The translations under genes were made by a program, and so were the position numbers. Below, piece by piece: positions 1 through 8,290 of a DNA stretch of 64,000 bases; position 1 is the stretch's first letter, and each line of letters starts with the position of its first letter. Where the stretch lies: the NCBI RefSeq assembly GCF_020037475.1, contig NZ_JAIQDB010000007.1, forward strand, positions 1 through 64,000. Direction: 5' to 3'. This stretch comes from Sutcliffiella deserti. GTDB taxonomy: Bacteria; Bacillota; Bacilli; Bacillales; Bacillaceae_I. Under the pieces are notes generated by a model that was not told where the DNA came from, did not search any database, and saw nothing but the letters and a program-made list of their open reading frames with translations.

Positions 1-1003
1 CGGCCACGTCTCCCCTTTTCATGTACTTACTTTGACCGGGATTGTACATCATCCGCTGACGTCTCTCCTTTTCATGTACTTACTTTGCTCGGGAATGTAC
101 ATCATCCCCTGACGTCTCCTCTTTTCATGTACTTTCTTCGCCCTGGAATGTACATCATCCGGCCACGTCTCCCCTTTTCATGTACTTACTTTGACCGGGA
201 TTGTACATCATCCGCTGACGTCTCTCCTTTTCCTGTACTTACTTTGCTCGGGAATGTACATCATCCGCTGAGGTCTCCTCTTTTCATGTACCTTCTTAGC
301 TCGGGAATGTACATCATCCGGCCACGTCTCCCCTTTTCATGTACTTACTTTGACCGGGAAAGTACGTCATCCGCAGCTGTCTCTCCTTTTCATGTACTTA
401 CTCTGCACGGGAATGTACATCATCCGCTGACGTCTCCTCTTTTCATGTACTTTCTTCGCTCTGGAATGTACATCATCCGGCCACGTCTCCCCTTTTCATG
501 TACTTACTTTGCTCGGGAATGTACATCATCTGGCCACGTCTCCCCTTTTCATGTACTTACTTTGCTCGGGAATGTACATCATCTGGCCACGTCTCCCCTT
601 TTCATGTACTTACTTTGCTCGGGAATGTACATCATCCGCTCCCTTCTCCTCTTTTCATGTACTTTCTTCGCTCTGGAATGTACATCATCCGCTGCCTTCT
701 CCTCTTTTCATGTACTTTCTTTGCCCGGGAATGTACATCATCCGCTGCCTTCTCCTCTTTTCATGTACGTTCTTCGCTCTGGAATGTACATCATCCGCTG
801 CCTTCTCCTCTTTTCATGTACGTTCTTCGCTCTGGAATGTACATCATCCGCTGCCTTCTCCTCTTTTCATGTACTTTCTTTGCCCGGGAATGTACATCAT
901 CCGGCGCCAACCTTACTTTTCATGTACTTTCTCCACTCTGGAATGTACATCATCCAGCTTCAACCCCACTTTTCATGTAATTACTTCGCCCATTCTCATA
1001 CAT
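1..1003. repeat. 53-bp tandem palindromic repeat array, 19 units
   Basis: The motif CATGTAC recurs at 20, 73, 126, 179 and then every 53 bp to 974, 19 times without an indel; unit 5 has a substitution and unit 19 is decayed. Each unit carries ATGTAC, a loop of about 18 nt (ttactttgctcgggaat or tttcttcgctctggaat type), GTACAT, then catccg and a C/T-rich linker ending ctccttttc. Units 1-9 form a higher-order trimer of 159 bp (loop and linker variants recur every third unit); units 12-17 share another linker. The array begins before the window. Long open frames through it are by-products of the repeat and show no ribosome binding site or recognisable protein. Confidence 0.95.
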
Positions 1004-1046
1004 AATCCACGATCAATTCTACTTATCACATATCCAACTCTGCCAC

Positions 1047-1946
1047 TCAAAGATAAAAATTCCCCATTTTCAAACCTTGCCCCTTGTAATTTTCCACAAG
1101 AACTCTCCTTATCGTCCTCTTATCCTGCACAATACCGCACCATTCTTGAATCTGAGTAGTAGTCACTTTACAATCCGGAAATAGTGTTTTGAACTCTTCC
1201 ACACTTCGCAATACAGCCTCATAACAACTCTCCTTCTCTTCACACGATTCACAATAAAAGCACTTCGCCATTGACTTATAAAACACTCTGCAATTAGGGC
1301 AAACAATTCCTTTTCGAAGAGATTCATATTTATATTCAGGAAGATTCGCATGGGGGGATTTGTCCATATTTATTGAGTATAATTTTTCAGCAAACTGGGT
1401 TTCGGTTCGGGTAATTTTTGTGCAGTGCCGTTGTAGTTTTTCTTTGACGCGAACTAATTGGGTTGGGTAAACGATCGGAAGATTTGAGGGAGCATCATAC
1501 AAATGGAAGTCGGGATTGATGAAGATAAGGTGTGGCTGAACGGTTAGAGAATAGCCAAAGTTTTTGACAAGTTGGTTCACTATGGTTTCTGCCTTTTCAA
1601 GCTGTATTAAGGGGTTATTTACCACAAATCCTTTTGGGGAGTACCATTTACCTTCTTTAATGGTGTAGTCGCCTTCAAAGTTTTTGATTTCGAAGATATG
1701 AATGGTGGAGGAAGAAATTCCAATGGAGTCAATTTGACAGTTGGTTTTATTATAGAGGATATTCAGATCATTTAAGAAGATTATATCCTTCAACGGCTCT
1801 GCCCATTTATCAAAGTGGAGTTCCCCTTCAAACCCTTTTTCTTTGTGCTGATAGTAACTTTCCTCTTTTTCACTAAATTGCATTCTGGGTCTGAGCGATC
1901 TTAATAACTGGAGTTCCAGAGGGATCTCACGCTTTTTTAATATCAT
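1047..1946 (-). CDS. NERD-domain (nuclease-related) protein with zinc ribbon and HTH-like C-terminus
   Basis: A 299-aa protein. Residues about 35-150 form a NERD domain, a predicted relative of PD-(D/E)XK nucleases, with D73 in QIDSIGI and E86/K88 in FEIKNFEGD as candidate active-site residues. CPNC (216-219) and CFYCESC (229-235) make a zinc ribbon, and the last 60 residues (TTTQIQEWCGI..DKRTIRRVL) resemble a helix-turn-helix. AAAGGAGTG stands 9 nt before the ATG. A perfect 16-bp palindrome lies just upstream, and the 53-bp array begins about 45 bp beyond its stop. A diverged paralogue lies at 28061-28981. NERD proteins have no settled function; DNA cleavage or binding is inference. Confidence 0.85.
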   Translation of the reverse strand: MILKKREIPLELQLLRSLRPRMQFSEKEESYYQHKEKGFEGELHFDKWAEPLKDIIFLNDLNILYNKTNCQIDSIGISSSTIHIFEIKNFEGDYTIKEGKWYSPKGFVVNNPLIQLEKAETIVNQLVKNFGYSLTVQPHLIFINPDFHLYDAPSNLPIVYPTQLVRVKEKLQRHCTKITRTETQFAEKLYSINMDKSPHANLPEYKYESLRKGIVCPNCRVFYKSMAKCFYCESCEEKESCYEAVLRSVEEFKTLFPDCKVTTTQIQEWCGIVQDKRTIRRVLVENYKGQGLKMGNFYL

Positions 1947-1969
1947 TCATTCTCACTCCTTTCTATTAT

Positions 1970-1985
1970 ATGTAAAATTTTACAT
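1970..1985. promoter_or_regulatory. Perfect palindrome upstream of the NERD gene
   Basis: ATGTAAAATTTTACAT is an uninterrupted 16-bp palindrome 24 bp before the NERD start codon and directly beside the nadE terminator. It sits where an operator would lie. Its outer ATGTA/TACAT ends resemble the ATGTAC/GTACAT arms of the 53-bp array, but AT-rich palindromes are common and no protein can be assigned to it. Confidence 0.4.
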
Positions 1986-1986
1986 C

Positions 1987-2015
1987 AAAAAACCGACAAG
2001 GTCTATCCTTGCCGG
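1987..2015 (-). terminator. Rho-independent terminator after nadE
   Basis: On the minus strand a 9-bp stem CCGGCAAGG / CCTTGTCGG (one G-U pair) with a 5-nt loop is followed by six T. It lies 18 bp after the nadE stop codon. Confidence 0.85.
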
Positions 2016-2032
2016 CTAACAAATCAAAATAT

Positions 2033-2863
2033 TTATTCTTTCCACCAGTCATCAAAAACAGAGATAGGCTGTTCTCTCTTATGTCTCGATTTCAGAAAAT
2101 GACCTTCAATCGTTTTGGCTGCTATTTCTGATACTTCTCTTCCTTCAAGATAGTCATCGATCTCGTTGTAGGTCACGCCGAGTGCGTCTTCGTCTGCAAG
2201 CAATGGGCGATCATCTTCTAGATCGGCTGTGGGTATTTTCGTATATAGATGTTCTGGAGCTCCAAGCTCTTGCAGAAGTGCTCTTCCCTGGCGCTTGTTC
2301 AGGCGGAAAATTGGCACTAGATCTGCCGCTCCGTCTCCGTGCTTTGTAAAGAAACCTGTTATCGCCTCTGCAGAGTGGTCCGTTCCTAAGACAACGCCAT
2401 TGTTCATCGCTGCCATACTGTATTGCACCTTCATGCGCTCTCTGGCTTTTTCGTTTCCTTTTGTAAAATCTGAGAGTTCCACGCCCGCTTCTCTCATAGC
2501 CGCTGCACTGGCATCTACAGCTGCTTTGATATTAACCGTATACGATTTGCTTGGCTTAATAAACTCGATTGCATCAAGCGCATCACTTTCATCTGCCTGT
2601 TTACCGTAAGGAAGGCGAACAGCAATAAACTGGTATTCGTCTGTACCGTTCTCTTCGTTCAATTCATTTACCGCTGTTTGCGCTAGCTTTCCGACTAGTG
2701 TGGAATCCTGGCCTCCGGAAATTCCGAGTACAAGAGATCTTAAAAAAGAATACTTTTTCAAATAGTTTTTCATCAAATCGACGCTTGTTCGAATTTCCTC
2801 TTTCGGATTAATCTCCGGCTTCACTTTCATTTCTTCAACAATTTGCTGTTGCAATGTCCCCAT
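2033..2863 (-). CDS. nadE: NH3-dependent NAD(+) synthetase NadE
   Basis: Makes NAD from nicotinic acid adenine dinucleotide, ATP and ammonia in the cytoplasm, the last step of NAD synthesis. The 276-aa length fits ammonia-dependent enzymes, which lack a glutaminase domain. The ATP-pyrophosphatase loop SGGQDST is at residues 49-55; [23 protein letters not shown] (read in two parts around GFFTK) and the C-terminal FDDWW are family hallmarks. It lies 84 bp downstream of pncB on the same strand, so the two form an NAD salvage operon ending at a strong terminator. The ATG used keeps the N-terminal helix found in Bacillus homologues. Confidence 0.96.
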   Translation of the reverse strand: MGTLQQQIVEEMKVKPEINPKEEIRTSVDLMKNYLKKYSFLRSLVLGISGGQDSTLVGKLAQTAVNELNEENGTDEYQFIAVRLPYGKQADESDALDAIEFIKPSKSYTVNIKAAVDASAAAMREAGVELSDFTKGNEKARERMKVQYSMAAMNNGVVLGTDHSAEAITGFFTKHGDGAADLVPIFRLNKRQGRALLQELGAPEHLYTKIPTADLEDDRPLLADEDALGVTYNEIDDYLEGREVSEIAAKTIEGHFLKSRHKREQPISVFDDWWKE

Positions 2864-2947
2864 CTTCCCGTTTCACTCTCCTTATTTTTCACGAATATTC
2901 TCTTATTATAATACCATCATCAGAGCGGAGACAAACATCGAGAAGCA

Positions 2948-4420
2948 TTACCTATCATTCTCTTGCTTCGCTTGTACCCTCTGTTTGACCTCGTGGATAT
3001 TTTCCATCTTGTTATTCCAGCACTTTTCACTTAAATCCACAGGATAATCTTCTGGGTTCATCAAACGCTTATACTCATCCCATAAAAGCTCTATGCTATT
3101 TTGGAAATAGTCTCTGATTTCTTGCAGTGACGGCAGATTGTAAACCAGGTTACCATCCTCGTATATAGTATGATGTAGGTCCTTTGCTTCAAAATTCGTT
3201 ACAAACTTGCTGATAAAAGTATGAACAGGGTGGAACATTTTAATTTTGTCTTCTTCTTGGGGATTTTCCTCTGCCAGCGCAATATAATCTCCCTCTGATT
3301 TGCCATTGCTTTTGTTAATAATTCTGTAGACATTTTTTAAACCGGGGGTAGATACTTTTTCTGCATTGCTGGAAATTTTTATCGTATCAGTCATTTTACC
3401 GGCATCATCTTCTATGGAGACAATTTTATAGACTGCTCCAAGTGCAGGCTGGTCATATGCGGTAATCAGCTTTGTCCCGATTCCCCAAGTGTCAATCAAG
3501 GCTCCCTGCGCTTTCAAGTTCATAATCGTATATTCATCAAGGTCATTTGAGGCGATAATCTTGGTATCATGGAAACCTGCATCGTCTAGCATTTGTCTCG
3601 CTTTTTTAGATAAATAGGCTAAATCACCGCTATCCAAGCGAATGCCTTTAAATTTTATCTTATCCCCCATCTCTTTTGCCACTTGAATCGCTGCTGGAAC
3701 GCCCGCTTTCAATGTATCGTAGGTGTCGACAAGGAATAAACAGTCTTTGTGCGAGGTTGCATATTTTTTAAAAGCAGTATAATCATCCTTGTACGCCTGG
3801 ACCATTGAATGGGCATGCGTTCCAGCGATCGGTATGCCGAACAGCTTTCCTGCTCTAACATTGCTTGTTGCATTAAAGCCTCCGATATAGGCGGCACGGG
3901 TTCCCCAGATTGCTGCGTCCATTTCCTGAGCTCTTCTAGTACCAAATTCCATTACAACATCATCTTCCACCATTTGCTTGATTCTCGCCGCTTTCGTCGC
4001 AATGAGAGTTTGGAAGTTAACAATGTTTAGTAAAGCTGTTTCCAGAAGTTGGGCCTGTGCGAGAGGAGCTTCAACCCTTAACAGCGGTTCATTCGCAAAA
4101 GCCAGTTCTCCCTCTTTCATGGAGCGGATGCTTCCAGTGAAGCGCAGTTCCTTTAAATATTGTAAAAAGTCCTCTTCATATCCGACTTCTTCTCGAAGAT
4201 ACTGAATATCCGTGTCACTGAAACGGAAGTCTTCAATATAACGGATTATCCGTTCAAGCCCGGCAAATACCGCATACCCGTTTCCAAACGGCAGCTTTCT
4301 AAAAAACAATTCAAAAACCGCTTTTTTATTATGGATGCCATCTTCCCAATAGGTTTTTGCCATATTAATTTGATACAGATCTGTATGTAATGCCAAACTG
4401 TCGTCACTGTATTTATACAT
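2948..4420 (-). CDS. pncB: Nicotinate phosphoribosyltransferase PncB
   Basis: Converts nicotinate, PRPP and ATP to nicotinate mononucleotide, the first step of the Preiss-Handler salvage route. About 490 aa, normal for the Gram-positive form. LHTDLYQINMAKTYW at the N-terminus, the central FGTRRAQEMDAA and the phosphate-binding IRLDSGDLAYLS are typical of the family. An in-frame TTG lies 24 nt further upstream, but AAGGAG stands 8 nt before the ATG at 4420, so that start is preferred. Followed by nadE; the operon therefore holds the entry and final reactions of NAD salvage. Confidence 0.95.
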   Translation of the reverse strand: MYKYSDDSLALHTDLYQINMAKTYWEDGIHNKKAVFELFFRKLPFGNGYAVFAGLERIIRYIEDFRFSDTDIQYLREEVGYEEDFLQYLKELRFTGSIRSMKEGELAFANEPLLRVEAPLAQAQLLETALLNIVNFQTLIATKAARIKQMVEDDVVMEFGTRRAQEMDAAIWGTRAAYIGGFNATSNVRAGKLFGIPIAGTHAHSMVQAYKDDYTAFKKYATSHKDCLFLVDTYDTLKAGVPAAIQVAKEMGDKIKFKGIRLDSGDLAYLSKKARQMLDDAGFHDTKIIASNDLDEYTIMNLKAQGALIDTWGIGTKLITAYDQPALGAVYKIVSIEDDAGKMTDTIKISSNAEKVSTPGLKNVYRIINKSNGKSEGDYIALAEENPQEEDKIKMFHPVHTFISKFVTNFEAKDLHHTIYEDGNLVYNLPSLQEIRDYFQNSIELLWDEYKRLMNPEDYPVDLSEKCWNNKMENIHEVKQRVQAKQENDR

Positions 4421-4471
4421 CCTTTTCACTCCTTCGAGTTGCAATTGGCTCTATTTTATATACTATTTTAA

Positions 4472-4492
4472 CCGTAAAAGTGGTTTTTACCG
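4472..4492. promoter_or_regulatory. Imperfect palindrome upstream of pncB
   Basis: Arms CCGTAAAA and TTTTTACCG (one mismatch) lie 52-72 bp before the pncB start, next to an AT-rich stretch that could be its promoter. It may be the operator of an NAD-responsive repressor; no such repressor lies in the window, so this is a guess from position. Confidence 0.3.
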
Positions 4493-4555
4493 ATAGGATG
4501 GTTTTGAATAGAGTCAGTTAAAAATTAACCCCTACTACTATTCGGAAGAAAGCAA

Positions 4556-4586
4556 AAAACGCCAGCATTTTAAGATTTCAGCTGAC
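4556..4586 (-). terminator. Terminator overlapping the end of the alpha/beta hydrolase gene
   Basis: On the minus strand GTCAGC and GCTGGC pair (one G-U) across a 14-nt loop and are followed by GTTTTTTGC. The last codons and TGA stop of the gene lie inside the hairpin. Confidence 0.7.
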
Positions 4587-5273
4587 GTCTGTCCAATTAG
4601 AAAATATTTGAGGTTGTTCTGAATGAACTAAATGCGCTGCAAATGGAATAATAGATACATGGATATTCTTATTTGTTGGAGGATAAAGAATAGCTCCTTT
4701 CGTCTCATTCCTGTTCCCTTCCCCTACCATGAATAATATTGGCATCTCCAAAGCTGTTAAGTCTGCTGTTTCTCCAAAAGGATAGGAGTCCGCTTTTTGA
4801 ACCATATCAATAAACTTTTGCCATCCTTCGCCGTGAAGATGATTAAAATAGCCTGCCAATTCCTTATTTTCCACAAGTTGAGACAACCGTTCAAATTCAT
4901 TTCTTTGAATCTCAGTCCAATCTGAAGGTTTTTCCGGTATGATACCTGAAAGAGTCAATGTTTTAACCTTTTCGGGATAACGCTTTGCAAAGAAAACTCC
5001 AACCAGAGCCCCAAGTGAGCAGCCAATAATGTGGGCAGAGTCTACCTCAAGGTGATGGAGTGTATCGAGCAGGTCATTCGCAGAATCATGATAAAAATTA
5101 ACTATATCATTTGACTTGGATTTGCCGTGTCCTCTCAAATCAGGAACAATTACCTTATAGTTTGTCTTGAAATATTCCCGTTGCTCCTCAAAATCCGTCA
5201 TGCCAGTTTGTAGGCCAGTATGTAAAAATACGATTGGTTCCCCTGCCCCAAAAGTTTCAGTATGTAGTATCAT
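4578..5273 (-). CDS. Alpha/beta hydrolase
   Basis: A 231-aa alpha/beta-hydrolase-fold protein, probably cytosolic because it lacks a signal peptide. The N-terminal IVFLHTGLQTG gives the HG-type oxyanion strand, PDLRGHGKS follows, GCSLGA is the nucleophile elbow with the catalytic Ser, and AAHLVHSEQP carries the catalytic His. The fold covers esterases, lipases and haloperoxidases, so the substrate is unknown. An in-frame ATG 45 nt upstream has no good ribosome binding site. At 5273 the ribosome binding site is a run of ten G, an unusual homopolymer. It is slightly short at the C-terminus for the fold. Confidence 0.8.
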   Translation of the reverse strand: MILHTETFGAGEPIVFLHTGLQTGMTDFEEQREYFKTNYKVIVPDLRGHGKSKSNDIVNFYHDSANDLLDTLHHLEVDSAHIIGCSLGALVGVFFAKRYPEKVKTLTLSGIIPEKPSDWTEIQRNEFERLSQLVENKELAGYFNHLHGEGWQKFIDMVQKADSYPFGETADLTALEMPILFMVGEGNRNETKGAILYPPTNKNIHVSIIPFAAHLVHSEQPQIFSNWTDVS

Positions 5274-5384
5274 ATTATCCCCCCCCCTTTTCCATCCAGA
5301 ATCCTGTACAGGTCTCATTCAAATTTTTAGAGAATCCTATTTAACCTTAAAACACAAACCACTAATTAAGTCATTACCTGGATA

Positions 5385-6132
5385 TTAACAAGGACAGTAT
5401 CGATTTACTATCTCCAGAAGACGTTCAGGTTTTTCTGTTGAGACATTTTCAGATAATCTAGCCCCTGCTATGATTGGAGCCCATTGAAAAACCTCCTCTT
5501 TTGACAACCCGCTTTTTTTACAATAAAGAGTTAAATACAGTTCCGCTAATTCCTCGTAGAACTGTGAATATAGCAAATACGTCCGATATATGTCAGCGCA
5601 AATATCCCCTGCACTGGAATCCACCCAATCAACAATGCTCACATTGTCATCTTCCATAATCAGGTTGTATAAATGGTAATCTCCGTGACAGAGCCTTTTC
5701 TCAAATGTCATGGAATCTAATTTTTGTAGTAAAGCAGTCTTTTGTTTTAGATTCAAAAGAGGCGCTGATTCGATTTGCCCTCTTAGTTTTTCAGATGGGT
5801 TCAAGAGAGTCAGCGGCAAAACTATGTATTTTTTGCTGGACCTCAACAGAAATATTGATATAATGCTCTGCTTGTTCCATGTCTTTAAATAGGAGTTCCC
5901 CAAGTGTTCTCCCTTCTATATGCTCCATTAAAATTGCTTGCTTCCCGTCTATCCGAGTGACATCTAAAACTTTCGGTACAGAAAGTCCACAGGAGTAGGC
6001 AAACTTTTGCTTATCAGCTTCCTTAGAAGATTCCGAATCCGGCAAATCGTCATTAAATAATTTTACAATCGTGTTTTCATGAAGATAAATTCTTGCTGTA
6101 TTTCCTATTGCTATTGGTGTTCCTAAATTCAT
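5385..6132 (-). pseudogene. APH-family phosphotransferase, frameshifted
   Basis: Two overlapping frames together encode one aminoglycoside-phosphotransferase-fold kinase of about 248 aa. The first (from 6132, ribosome binding site AGGAGC) gives the nucleotide-binding N-lobe, with GNTARIY as the glycine-rich loop and K29 of IVKLF, and ends prematurely in LEPI. The second supplies the catalytic loop CHGDYHLYN (HGDxxxxN) and the metal-binding DWVDSS. The frames meet near 5795-5805, where removing one base from the ctcttgaa stretch restores SLNPSEKLRG. It could be a true pseudogene, a programmed shift or a base-calling error. The usual substrate (antibiotic or small metabolite) cannot be told. 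Confidence 0.8.
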
Positions 6133-6298
6133 TTGTTTAGCTCCTTAAATAGGATACGAGAGATTAATTGAAGGCTGTGTTCTCGAGAACTAATGGTTTG
6201 ATTATAAAGTTTGTTCGTTTTCCCTTAAAGTACATTTTGATTGGGCTTTCATAATAGTTTATCAATCAGGGAATTACTTCAGAAAAAACAAAAATAAC

Positions 6299-6556
6299 CT
6301 AACCTATGGTACTTACATTATAGAAGGCAATTATTCCAAGCACGCCAAGGAATTGAAAGACGATACCAACCAGGCCGGTAATTAATCCAGCAGTTGCCAT
6401 CCCGCTTCCTTTTTCATTTGATGCTGCAATTGCTTTCACAGCCATTCTCGACATAACAACACCAACGATGCCAAAGATTAACCCACCGATGGGAATCAGG
6501 ATGGAAAGGATCCCGAATGTTAACGAGATTACTGCTTTAGTATTGGTTTTCTCCAT
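6299..6556 (-). CDS. Small DUF4190-type membrane protein
   Basis: An 85-aa protein with two hydrophobic segments (about 8-35 and 55-80) separated by a short charged loop, MSRMAVKAIAASNEKGSGMATAG split around KAIAASNEKG. The glycine-rich pattern AVISLTFGILSIL...GLIFGIVGVV and the second GLITGLVGIV fit the DUF4190 family, whose role is unknown. The ribosome binding site region holds a run of nine G, like the one before the alpha/beta hydrolase. Confidence 0.6.
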   Translation of the reverse strand: MEKTNTKAVISLTFGILSILIPIGGLIFGIVGVVMSRMAVKAIAASNEKGSGMATAGLITGLVGIVFQFLGVLGIIAFYNVSTIG

Positions 6557-6677
6557 GTTTTAACCCCCCCCCACAAAACTTCTAATAGTATATATACTTT
6601 TCTAATCCTAAATAAGTTTCATTTTTAAATAGTCAGTAAATAATTCTTGAACTTTAAACTTCAGGGTAAAATGAAAA

Positions 6678-6944
6678 TCACATATCGAAATAAAAATAGG
6701 AAATTATTATTAAAGTTAAAATTGCTAATAAGGATCTGGTCCATATTATTCTATTGCTTATTCCTGCTTTTTTTTCAAGAAAATTCATATAAATCATTGT
6801 CAATATAAAGCCAGAAAACAGAATAAAATAAGTAGAATTTCCAACAACTTCGTAATACTTAATAGCTCCTACAATAATAAGAATAAGACCTAGTGTGCCA
6901 ATGAACATATTAATATAAAGAAGTCCTTGTTCGTTTTTCTCCAA
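6678..6944 (-). CDS. Hypothetical small membrane protein
   Basis: An 88-aa protein not assigned to a family. Three hydrophobic stretches (about 9-29, 34-54 and 66-86) predict three membrane helices; the second loop FLEKKAGISNR is basic. The start is a TTG preceded by AAAGGGGAAG at a suitable distance. It lies 28 bp from the following kinase-like gene on the same strand and may share its transcript. Confidence 0.5.
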   Translation of the reverse strand: MEKNEQGLLYINMFIGTLGLILIIVGAIKYYEVVGNSTYFILFSGFILTMIYMNFLEKKAGISNRIIWTRSLLAILTLIIISYFYFDM

Positions 6945-6971
6945 ACACTCTTCCCCTTTCTATAATTACAA

Positions 6972-7610
6972 TTAAAACCCTTTTTCCACGCGAAAATCTT
7001 GATTAGAATTCTCTATAACAATATCGAAATTCCGATGATACGGATGCATGAAAAGTTCATATTGAATTCTGCGCTCATGATGAGATTGGTTTAAATAGTT
7101 CCTATCCGTCCCTCTTTCTGAGACATCTCGAACACCTCTTCTAATCAGCTCCGTTTCTCCATCTGTATATAAGTAGATTTTCAAGTCGATTAATTCGGGG
7201 TCTATAAATGCAATACTCATGCCTTCTACGATATTCACCTTTTTCTGGGATGAAATCAGTATGCTCTTTGAATAACTCGTCCCTATTGTATAAAAATCCA
7301 AGCCTTTTCGAATCATATGTATGTCTCTTTCTAATGCTTCTATATTATGGGCAGCAGGATGGCAAGCAGTCATTTTAAATCGATGAGATTCATTGTTATA
7401 TTTAAAATCGATTTCAGCGTACTGCCTAAGATTGGAGCCAATAATATATGGATCCGTGTTCATATAATTCACACCATTGTGTCCCAGTAGCTTAACAAGA
7501 TGATTTGCAAACGTTGTTTTCCCTGAAGCACCATGACCGGAAATCCCAATTACTAGTCTATCTTCTTGATTATTGATCCTATTTGCTATCTTTTTTAATA
7601 TACTGTCCAT
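6972..7610 (-). CDS. Uridine-kinase-like P-loop NTPase
   Basis: A 212-aa cytosolic protein. GISGHGASGKTTF at about residues 22-34 is a Walker A loop of the uridine kinase/phosphoribulokinase type, preceded by the usual hydrophobic strand (RLVI). A lid-like Arg-rich segment (LIRRGVRDVSERGTDRNY) lies at about 155-175, and INIVEGMS-like text (VNIVEGMSI) gives the Walker B strand. These features fit a small-molecule kinase related to uridine kinase. The substrate is unknown and no nucleotide-salvage genes are nearby. Confidence 0.72.
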   Translation of the reverse strand: MDSILKKIANRINNQEDRLVIGISGHGASGKTTFANHLVKLLGHNGVNYMNTDPYIIGSNLRQYAEIDFKYNNESHRFKMTACHPAAHNIEALERDIHMIRKGLDFYTIGTSYSKSILISSQKKVNIVEGMSIAFIDPELIDLKIYLYTDGETELIRRGVRDVSERGTDRNYLNQSHHERRIQYELFMHPYHRNFDIVIENSNQDFRVEKGF

Positions 7611-7731
7611 TCGTTTCCTCCAGTTTGTGCATTAATAGAGATTCATTAGATGCTAAGCGACGTCTCGTATGATTCTAATTAGATAAACATAACCTTATTA
7701 AAATTGTTGAAACGTCGCTATGCCCTACCTG

Positions 7732-8016
7732 CTATTCTTTTTTTCTACGTTGTGTTGTTTTATATTTCTCGCCGAATTTATCGTACGTAATCCATTCGCC
7801 AATTGGCTCTCCATCATCAAAATGCCCTGAACGTTTAATGGTTCCATCCGCTCGGTACCATTCCCAGTAACCCTCAGGTTGGTCATTTACAATCCTGCCT
7901 TTTGACCAAATGGTTTTCCCATTTGCATGGTATTTGATTGTGTACCCATCTATTACTTCCAACTTCTTTTCTTTCACACCGTTAGGATGAATCTGGTCAC
8001 ATTTTTCATTTTCCAT
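7732..8016 (-). CDS. MORN-repeat protein of the YwqK antitoxin type
   Basis: A 94-aa protein with two to three MORN-like repeats: YHANGKTIWSKG, GYWEWYRADGTIKRSG and GEWITYDKFGE. Proteins with this pattern are often named YwqK-family antitoxins after the Bacillus LXG-toxin locus. No toxin gene lies beside it, so an immunity role is not supported here and a structural role is as likely. AAAGGAGG precedes the ATG. Confidence 0.6.
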   Translation of the reverse strand: MENEKCDQIHPNGVKEKKLEVIDGYTIKYHANGKTIWSKGRIVNDQPEGYWEWYRADGTIKRSGHFDDGEPIGEWITYDKFGEKYKTTQRRKKE

Positions 8017-8290
8017 CTTTTATAGTCCTCCTTTTATGGGTGGTTGTATTAAATTTTCATGGGGAGATTTTTCTCCAACATTTTATTTTCTTGAAAACCC
8101 TGAAAATACTTTAATTTCCAACTTTATTATAACTCATCCATTACTGTTTTTCTCTTCATTTCAAAGATTGCTTCCTTGTCAAAATTGGTCAAAAGACGCC
8201 CACAATGTGTATCAGATTTTAAAGTTTCAAAGAATCCTCAGTCAAATTATATAGTATACTATTTTCACCAACTGACTTGAGGTGATTATT

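Noticed and set aside
1-1003. CRISPR array
   Set aside because: The whole 53-bp unit is repeated, with no unique spacers between constant repeats, and no cas genes are in the window.
85-1159. Long plus-strand open frames (306, 216 and 160 codons) across the first kilobase
   Set aside because: They translate the 53-bp array in shifting frames, lack ribosome binding sites and resemble no protein; one also runs into the NERD gene in antisense.
7655-7720. AGCGACGT/ACGTCGCT inverted pair near the MORN gene
   Set aside because: Arms are short and about 50 bp apart without a T-run, so neither terminator nor mobile-element end can be supported.
8036-8254. 72-codon plus-strand frame between the MORN gene and the 400-aa gene
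   Set aside because: Overlaps the likely promoter region and looks like translated AT-rich spacer.
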